NCBI RefSeq assembly: GCF_003012735.1
Contig: NZ_PXYI01000002.1
Span: 1-64,000, forward strand
Length of the DNA: 64,000 bases
DNA from: Allosphingosinicella deserti
Lineage (GTDB): Bacteria; Pseudomonadota; Alphaproteobacteria; Sphingomonadales; Sphingomonadaceae
Direction: 5' to 3'
A program made the translations under genes and the position numbers. Positions 59,380-64,000 of this stretch are shown here, piece after piece. Numbering within the stretch: position 1 is the first letter of the stretch; every line of letters starts with the position of its first letter. The notes under the pieces were generated by a model. It did not search any database. It was not told the origin of the DNA and saw only the letters and a list, made by a program, of their open reading frames with translations.

Positions 59380-59393
59380 GGGGTGATTTTCAC

Positions 59394-60224
59394 GTGACGC
59401 TTCACCTGCATCTCCTGTCGGATTCGACCGGCGAAACCCTCGAACTGATCGCCAAGGCGTGTCTCGCGCAGTTCGACGAGGTCGATGTGGTGCGCCACCT
59501 GTGGCCGATGGTGCGCTCCGAAGGGCATCTCGATCGCGTTCTCGACGACATCGAACGGCGCCCGGGCCTCGTCCTCTACACGCTGGTGAACAGCAATATC
59601 CGCCGCGAGCTCGAGCAGAAGACCCGGCGGCGCGGCATCCATACCGTCTCCGCTCTGGATCCGGTCGTCGACGCCTTGTCCGCGGTGCTCAACCAGCAGG
59701 CGAAAGCCCGCCCCGGACGTCAGCATGCGCTGGACGCCGCCTATTTCGCCCGCGTCGACGCGATCCAGTTCAGCATCGCGCACGACGACGGCATCGGGTG
59801 GGAGAATTGGGAGGAAGCGGACATCGTGCTCGCGGGCGTTTCGCGCACGTCCAAGACGCCGACGTCCATCTATCTTGCCAATCGCGGCTACAAGGTCGCG
59901 AACATTCCGCTGGTGCCGGAATCACCGCCCCCGCCGAAGCTGTTTTCCCTGAAGCATCCGCTGGTGGTGGGGCTCACCACCAATCCCGACCGCCTGATCC
60001 AGATCCGGCGCAACCGCCTGCTCTCGCTCAACCAGGCGCCGGAAACCGACTATGTGGACACCGATGCGGTCGCAGCCGAGCTTGCCTTTTCACGAAGGAT
60101 CTTCGCCGACAACGGATGGCCGGTCATCGATGTCACCCGCCGCTCGATCGAGGAGACCGCCTACGCGATCGTGAAATTGTGCAACGAGCGGATCGATACG
60201 GCGGCCGAGGCCGGCGCGCAGTGA
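59394..60224 (+). CDS. PEP synthase / PPDK regulatory kinase-phosphorylase (DUF299)
   Basis: 276-residue bifunctional kinase/pyrophosphorylase controlling PEP synthase or pyruvate phosphate dikinase. N-terminal HLHLLSDSTGETLELIAKA; P-loop-like GVSRTSKTPTSIYLANRGYKVANIPLVP is the family hallmark. GTG 59394 is chosen because it gives the usual length; longer frames run through the DnaA boxes. It begins the plus-strand run maf-aroE-coaE-dnaQ and overlaps maf by 4 bp. Confidence 0.93.
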   Translation: MTLHLHLLSDSTGETLELIAKACLAQFDEVDVVRHLWPMVRSEGHLDRVLDDIERRPGLVLYTLVNSNIRRELEQKTRRRGIHTVSALDPVVDALSAVLNQQAKARPGRQHALDAAYFARVDAIQFSIAHDDGIGWENWEEADIVLAGVSRTSKTPTSIYLANRGYKVANIPLVPESPPPPKLFSLKHPLVVGLTTNPDRLIQIRRNRLLSLNQAPETDYVDTDAVAAELAFSRRIFADNGWPVIDVTRRSIEETAYAIVKLCNERIDTAAEAGAQ

Positions 60225-60814
60225 GACTTCTTCTGGCTTCCAAGAGCGAAGCGCGCCGCGCGATGCTGGACGCCGCCGGTATCGCCTTCGAGCCCGTCGA
60301 GGCCGAGATCGACGAGGCCGCCGCGAAAGCCGGGCTGGAGGGCGCAGGCTTCGATCCCCGTGGGATCGCCGAGGAGCTCGCCCAATTGAAGGCTTTGTCC
60401 GTCGCGCAGGCCGAAGGCGCCCTCGTCCTCGGTTCGGACCAGACGCTCGAGGCTGCCGACGGGACGATGCTGAGCAAACCCACGTCACGCGCCGAGGCCC
60501 TGGAGCAGTTGCGCTTCCTGGCCGGACGAACGCATCATCTTCATTCCGCCGCCGTGATCGCGGAGGCCGGTGAAGCCGCCTGGTGGCATTGCGAGACGGT
60601 CGAGATGACGATGCGGCCGCTGAGCGATGCCTTTCTCGAGACCTATCTCGATGCCGAGTATGAAGCGATACGATGGAGCGTCGGCGGCTATCGGATCGAG
60701 GGACCGGGCATTCAATTGTTCGACCGGATCCAGGGAAGCCACTTCGCCATTCTGGGGATGCCGCTTCTTCCCCTCCTCTCTTATCTGCGCGAGCGCGGAC
60801 TGATCGCCCGCTGA
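60221..60814 (+). CDS. maf: Maf-like nucleoside triphosphate pyrophosphatase
   Basis: 197-residue house-cleaning pyrophosphatase of the Maf family hydrolysing non-canonical or canonical NTPs. The N-terminal LLASKSEARRAML (Ser7, Lys8, Arg12 region) and LVLGSDQTLEA with the metal Asp are standard. It overlaps both neighbours (GTG at 60221; its stop shares one base with the aroE ATG). Confidence 0.92.
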   Translation: MRLLLASKSEARRAMLDAAGIAFEPVEAEIDEAAAKAGLEGAGFDPRGIAEELAQLKALSVAQAEGALVLGSDQTLEAADGTMLSKPTSRAEALEQLRFLAGRTHHLHSAAVIAEAGEAAWWHCETVEMTMRPLSDAFLETYLDAEYEAIRWSVGGYRIEGPGIQLFDRIQGSHFAILGMPLLPLLSYLRERGLIAR

Positions 60815-61635
60815 TGACCATCCCCTATGCCGAGGTGATCGGAGATCCGATCGCCCATTCGAAATCGCCGTTGATCCATGGCCTGTGGCTGAAACAACTG
60901 GGGCTTCCGTTCGACTATCGCCGGACGCGCGTCGTGGCAGAGGATCTCGGCGCCTATTTCGATCGGCGGCGAGCGGACCCGGACTGGCGCGGGTGCAACA
61001 TCACCATCCCGCACAAGATTGCCGCGATCGCGCATGTCGATAGCTGCGATTCCGGCGAGGTCGGCGCGATCAATTGCGTCGTACCGGAGGGCGCCGGCTT
61101 GCGCGGCCTCAACAGCGATGTCCTCGGGCTGGTCGAGGCGCTCCAGGCGTGCGACGCGAACGGCCCCGCGGTGCTGCTCGGCACCGGCGGTGCCGCGCGC
61201 GCGGCACTGGCCTGGATGGCTGGCGCAGGCGTGTCGGAGATTCGCATCCTCGCCCGCGACCGCGCCAAGGCCGAGCAATTGCTGCAGGCGTTCGACGCTC
61301 CGGGACGCGTGTTCGGGCTGGATGCGGCCGACGACGCCCTGGCCGGCGCGGCGGGACTGCTCAACGCGACGCCGATGGGAATGGATGGCTTCGATCCGGT
61401 TCCGGAGGCGGTGCTCACCGCGCTCCAAGGTCTTCGCCCGAACGGGTTCGTTCTCGACATGGTCTATGTTCCCGTCGACACCCTCCTCCTCCAGCGCGCG
61501 CGCGCCGCGGGCCTCATCCCCGTGGATGGACTGGCGATGCTGATCGGGCAGGCGAAATCCGCCTTTCGGCTGTTTTTCGGAACCAACCCGCCCGCGGCCG
61601 GCGATGCGGAGCTTCGAGCGATCCTGACGTCATGA
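60814..61635 (+). CDS. aroE: shikimate dehydrogenase
   Basis: 273-residue NADPH enzyme reducing 3-dehydroshikimate in aromatic amino-acid synthesis. The substrate site HSKSPLIHG and the catalytic Lys68 in NITIPHK are present; the cofactor motif is LLGTGGAARAALAWM, and the NATPMGM segment follows. ATG 60814. It overlaps coaE by 4 bp. Confidence 0.95.
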   Translation: MTIPYAEVIGDPIAHSKSPLIHGLWLKQLGLPFDYRRTRVVAEDLGAYFDRRRADPDWRGCNITIPHKIAAIAHVDSCDSGEVGAINCVVPEGAGLRGLNSDVLGLVEALQACDANGPAVLLGTGGAARAALAWMAGAGVSEIRILARDRAKAEQLLQAFDAPGRVFGLDAADDALAGAAGLLNATPMGMDGFDPVPEAVLTALQGLRPNGFVLDMVYVPVDTLLLQRARAAGLIPVDGLAMLIGQAKSAFRLFFGTNPPAAGDAELRAILTS

Positions 61636-62225
61636 TCGTACTCGGCCTCACCGGATCGATCGGCATGGGCAAATCCACCGTCGCCGCCATATTCGCCGAG
61701 GAAGGCGTCCCCGTTTTCGATGCGGACGCCGAAGTTCATCGTCTGCAGGGCCCCGACGGGGCGCTCCTCGCGGAGATCGAAGCCCACTTCCCGGGAACTA
61801 CCGGCGCCGCCGGCGTCGATCGGACCGCGCTTGCCGAACGGGTGCTCGCGGCGCCGGACGCCCTTCGGCAGCTGGAGGCCCTGGTTCATCCCGCGGTCGC
61901 GCACGCGCGCGAAGCCTTCCTCGCGTCCAACGCCGCCGCGCCGCTCGTTCTCCTCGACATCCCGCTGCTGTTCGAAAAGGAGGGTTGGCGCGCGGTCGAC
62001 AAGATCGCCGTCGTCTCCGCGCCCGAGGCCGTCCAGCGGACCCGAGTCCTGGCCCGCCCGGGGATGACCGCAGACAAGTTCGCGCGAATCCTCGGCCGGC
62101 AGATGCCCGATTCCGAGAAACGGGCTCGCGCCGATTTCGTCATCGATACAGGCGGTTCGCTCGAGCAGACTCGCGACTCCGTTCGGCGCATCGCGGCTTG
62201 TCTCCGGGAGTCGCCCAAAGCATAA
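61632..62225 (+). CDS. coaE: dephospho-CoA kinase
   Basis: 197-residue P-loop kinase making coenzyme A. Walker A is GLTGSIGMGKST at residues 5-16, then FDADAEVH and LLDIPLLFEKEGW. ATG at 61632 overlapping the aroE stop. It precedes dnaQ by 8 bp, the coaE-dnaQ pairing seen across alphaproteobacteria. Confidence 0.95.
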   Translation: MIVLGLTGSIGMGKSTVAAIFAEEGVPVFDADAEVHRLQGPDGALLAEIEAHFPGTTGAAGVDRTALAERVLAAPDALRQLEALVHPAVAHAREAFLASNAAAPLVLLDIPLLFEKEGWRAVDKIAVVSAPEAVQRTRVLARPGMTADKFARILGRQMPDSEKRARADFVIDTGGSLEQTRDSVRRIAACLRESPKA

Positions 62226-62233
62226 GCCGGGAC

Positions 62234-62947
62234 ATGCGCGAGATCGTCTTCGACACGGAAACCACCGGCCTCAACCCGCTGACCGGAGACCGGATGGTCG
62301 AGATCGGTTGCGTCGAATTGTTCAATCGAGTTGAAACCGGGCGCACCTTCCACGCCTATTTCAACCCGCAGCGGTCGATGCCCGCCGGCGCCGAAGCGGT
62401 GCACGGCCTTTCGGAAGCCTTTCTGTCCGACAAGCCCTGCTTCCACGAACTCGTCGACGACCTCATCGACTTCCTCGGCGATTGCCCGCTGGTCGCCCAC
62501 AATGCGAGCTTCGATTTCGGGTTCCTCAACCACGAGCTCAGCACCTGCGGCCGGCCGCTCATCTGCATGACGCGGATGGTCGACACGCTGGTTCTCGCGC
62601 GCACACGCCACCCGGGTGCCAAGCACAGTCTCGACGCATTGTGCACACGCTACGGCGTGGATCGCAGTCTGCGTATCAAGCACGGCGCGCTGATCGACGC
62701 CCAGCTTCTGGCGCAATGCTATGTCGAACTGACCGGGGGACGGCAGATCGGACTGTCGCTCGCCGACACGATCATCATCGAAGAGAAGGATTCGCGTCCG
62801 AGCGAGGCACTTGTCGGGGAACGGATCGTTGTTCAGGTGCGGCCACCCCGGCCTCATGCCCCCACAGAGGAAGAGCTTGCAGCACATTCCGCATTCCTGG
62901 CCACCATTTCCGATCCCATCTGGGCTCGACTGGATGGCCGCGGTTGA
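62234..62947 (+). CDS. dnaQ: DNA polymerase III epsilon (proofreading) subunit
   Basis: 237-residue 3'-5' exonuclease of the replicative polymerase. ExoI is FDTETTGL with Asp7 and Glu9, ExoII is LVAHNASFDFGFL, and ExoIII is HGALIDAQLLA. A polar C-terminal tail ending in SDPIWARL likely binds the alpha subunit. ATG 62234; 8 bp after coaE. Confidence 0.95.
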   Translation: MREIVFDTETTGLNPLTGDRMVEIGCVELFNRVETGRTFHAYFNPQRSMPAGAEAVHGLSEAFLSDKPCFHELVDDLIDFLGDCPLVAHNASFDFGFLNHELSTCGRPLICMTRMVDTLVLARTRHPGAKHSLDALCTRYGVDRSLRIKHGALIDAQLLAQCYVELTGGRQIGLSLADTIIIEEKDSRPSEALVGERIVVQVRPPRPHAPTEEELAAHSAFLATISDPIWARLDGRG

Positions 62948-63001
62948 CGCCAGCCGGGCACGAGGCCTAATCCGCCGCCAATTCCTCTGGTGGAGTGAAG
63001 A

Positions 63002-63583
63002 ATGGACATTCGGGTCTCTGGCCATCAGGTCGACACGGGCGAGGCGCTTCGGAGCCGCGTCGAAGACCGGCTCAACGCGATCGCCGACAAATATTTCTCG
63101 CGCGCCATTTCGGCGCAGGTGACGTTCGGCAAGGGGCCGCACGACCACGGTTTCACCTGCGAGATCGTCTCCTACGTGCCGGCCGGCGTGGTGCTGAAAG
63201 CCAGCGACCGTGCTGCCGATGCGCACGCCGCCTTCGATGCGGCGGCGGACAAGGTGGAAAAGCAGCTTCGCCGCTATACGCGCCGGCTCAAGGATCGCCA
63301 GGCGCCGAGTCCGGCCCAGGCCCTGGAGGACCTCTCCAATGCCGAGTATCGCGTCTTCTCGGCCGCCGATGGCCAAGACGACGAGGATGTCGGCGAGCAT
63401 CCGCTGATCGTAGCGGAAACGCGGGTCGATATTCCCGATGCAAGCGTGTCCGATGCGGTGATGATGCTCGATCTTCGCAACACCAATGCGCTGATGTTCC
63501 GCAACAGTGGCACGGGAAGCTTCAACATGGTCTATCGCCGCGAAGACGGGACGATCGGCTGGGTGGAGCCGAAGGCGCAATGA
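63002..63583 (+). CDS. hpf: long hibernation promoting factor (HPF/RaiA)
   Basis: 193-residue ribosome hibernation factor of the long type: an N-terminal S30AE/HPF domain (about 1-100, MDIRVSGHQVDTGEALRSRV) plus a C-terminal dimerisation domain (about 135-190, PDASVSDAVMMLDLRNTNALMFRN). It would join 70S ribosomes into 100S dimers in stationary phase. GGAGTG ribosome site. ptsN follows, a common neighbour. Confidence 0.94.
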   Translation: MDIRVSGHQVDTGEALRSRVEDRLNAIADKYFSRAISAQVTFGKGPHDHGFTCEIVSYVPAGVVLKASDRAADAHAAFDAAADKVEKQLRRYTRRLKDRQAPSPAQALEDLSNAEYRVFSAADGQDDEDVGEHPLIVAETRVDIPDASVSDAVMMLDLRNTNALMFRNSGTGSFNMVYRREDGTIGWVEPKAQ

Positions 63584-63629
63584 GCCGAAGGGCGTGCACG
63601 CGCATTACCGACTTTTCCTGACACGGGGG

Positions 63630-63647
63630 CTGGGGGCAGTCCCCCAG
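63630..63647 (+). promoter_or_regulatory. hairpin in front of ptsN
   Basis: CTGGGGG (63630-63636), CAGT, CCCCCAG (63641-63647): a 7-bp GC stem ending 14 bp before the ptsN ATG, in a 78-bp gap that lacks a good ribosome site. It could be a leader structure or a partial hpf terminator. Confidence 0.4.
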
Positions 63648-63661
63648 CAACCGGTGCCTCG

Positions 63662-64000
63662 ATGAGCGATTTGTCTCACATGCTGACGGTGGACGGCATC
63701 GATGCCGGCCTCACCGCCTCGAACAAGAAAGCGCTTTTCCAGCAGCTCGGCACGGCGGCCAGCCGCCTCACCGGGATCTCGGCGCGCGACATCGTCAGCG
63801 CGCTGAGTGAGCGCGAGAAGCTCGGATCCACCGGCTTTGGCGGCGGGATCGCAATCCCGCACGGCAAGATCGAGGGCCTGGAGCGGGTCTTCGGCTATTT
63901 TGCTCGATTGACCGCGCCGATCGATTTCCAGTCCGTCGACACGCTTCCGGTCGACTTGGTCTTCCTGATCCTGTCGCCGCCGGATTCGGGTGCGGATCAT
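63662..64000 (+). CDS. ptsN: PTS IIA-like nitrogen regulatory protein PtsN (3' end cut by window)
   Basis: First 113 residues of EIIA-Ntr; the frame is open to the window end, with about 40 residues missing. The phosphorylated His67 is in GGGIAIPHGKI, and the start MSDLSHMLTVDGIDAGLTASNK is typical. In proteobacteria it links nitrogen or carbon state to potassium and stress control. rpoN, a frequent neighbour, is not upstream here; dnaQ and hpf are. Confidence 0.93.
   Translation, partial: MSDLSHMLTVDGIDAGLTASNKKALFQQLGTAASRLTGISARDIVSALSEREKLGSTGFGGGIAIPHGKIEGLERVFGYFARLTAPIDFQSVDTLPVDLVFLILSPPDSGADH

Larger units (their letters stand above)
59079..59393. other. putative chromosomal replication origin (oriC)
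   Basis: 315-bp non-coding gap between divergent hemE and the DUF299 gene. It holds two perfect DnaA boxes TTATCCACA (59248-59256 and 59371-59379), a weaker reversed box TGTGGATCG (59292-59300) and seven GANTC methylation sites (59114, 59129, 59199, 59227, 59287, 59300, 59319), plus an AT-richer stretch at 59111-59135. Gene context and site content match the Caulobacter origin. The parABS cluster lies 6-10 kb away. Confidence 0.72.

Noticed and set aside
59387-59402. parS-like TTTTCACGTGACGC at the DUF299 start
   Set aside because: Keeps the CACGTG core but misses several outer positions that the two good parS sites have; probably chance in the origin region.

Overview
This 64 kb window is chromosomal DNA from a GC-rich alphaproteobacterium, most likely a member of the Sphingomonadales. 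The evidence is the gene families and their order: DUF3576-leuS-lptE-holA, a rho/hemJ/hemE block facing a DUF299 regulatory gene, an mnmE-mnmG-rsmG-parA-parB cluster, acnA with DUF2721/NhaA/META-type neighbours, and a candidate EcfG promoter (GGAAC-N16-GGTT). I see no prophage, insertion sequence, CRISPR array or rRNA. One tRNA (Gly-GCC) is present.

Left part (0-30 kb), mostly central metabolism and envelope or stress genes. It holds an MFS transporter, aminopeptidase N and a glutaminyl cyclase, then aconitase (acnA). A small stress pair follows: a hydrophilic peptide and an SDR enzyme behind an EcfG-like promoter. Next come a membrane protein/Mpo1-like/Crp-type regulator operon, DUF488 and a zinc-ribbon protein. 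At 12.4-13.35 kb lies the most unusual locus: four tandem 37-codon membrane micro-genes followed by a 60-aa PspC-domain gene, downstream of a sequence with exact sigma-54 promoter geometry. After it come dctA, nhaA, a lipoprotein metalloprotease and a histone-deacetylase-like amidohydrolase, isocitrate lyase (aceA) divergent from an ScfR/RamB-type regulator, and pheST.

Middle part (28-48.5 kb). An iron-uptake operon (PepSY membrane protein, small 2-TM protein, TonB-dependent siderophore receptor) sits behind a Fur-like box. It is followed by tRNA-Gly, a CnoX-like thioredoxin/TPR protein, a Lon-N-domain protein, a Trm112-like peptide, a UbiH-like hydroxylase, ftsK, lolA, xthA, ribA, a HAD phosphatase, a YggS-type PLP protein, a ThiE-like protein and the DUF3576-leuS-lptE-holA operon. 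A structured non-coding segment ending in a strong hairpin lies between lolA and xthA.

Right part (48.5-64 kb) looks origin-proximal. The parB-parA-rsmG-mnmG-mnmE cluster carries two parS sites that are exact reverse complements of each other. About 6 kb further on, the 315-bp gap between hemE and the divergent PEP-synthase/PPDK regulatory gene has two perfect DnaA boxes and seven GANTC (CcrM) sites. This is the same gene context as the Caulobacter crescentus origin, and transcription diverges from it on both sides. On the far side, overlapping genes run maf-aroE-coaE-dnaQ, then hpf and a ptsN gene cut by the window end. Start codons were chosen from Shine-Dalgarno sequences and overlaps; several genes use GTG or TTG.
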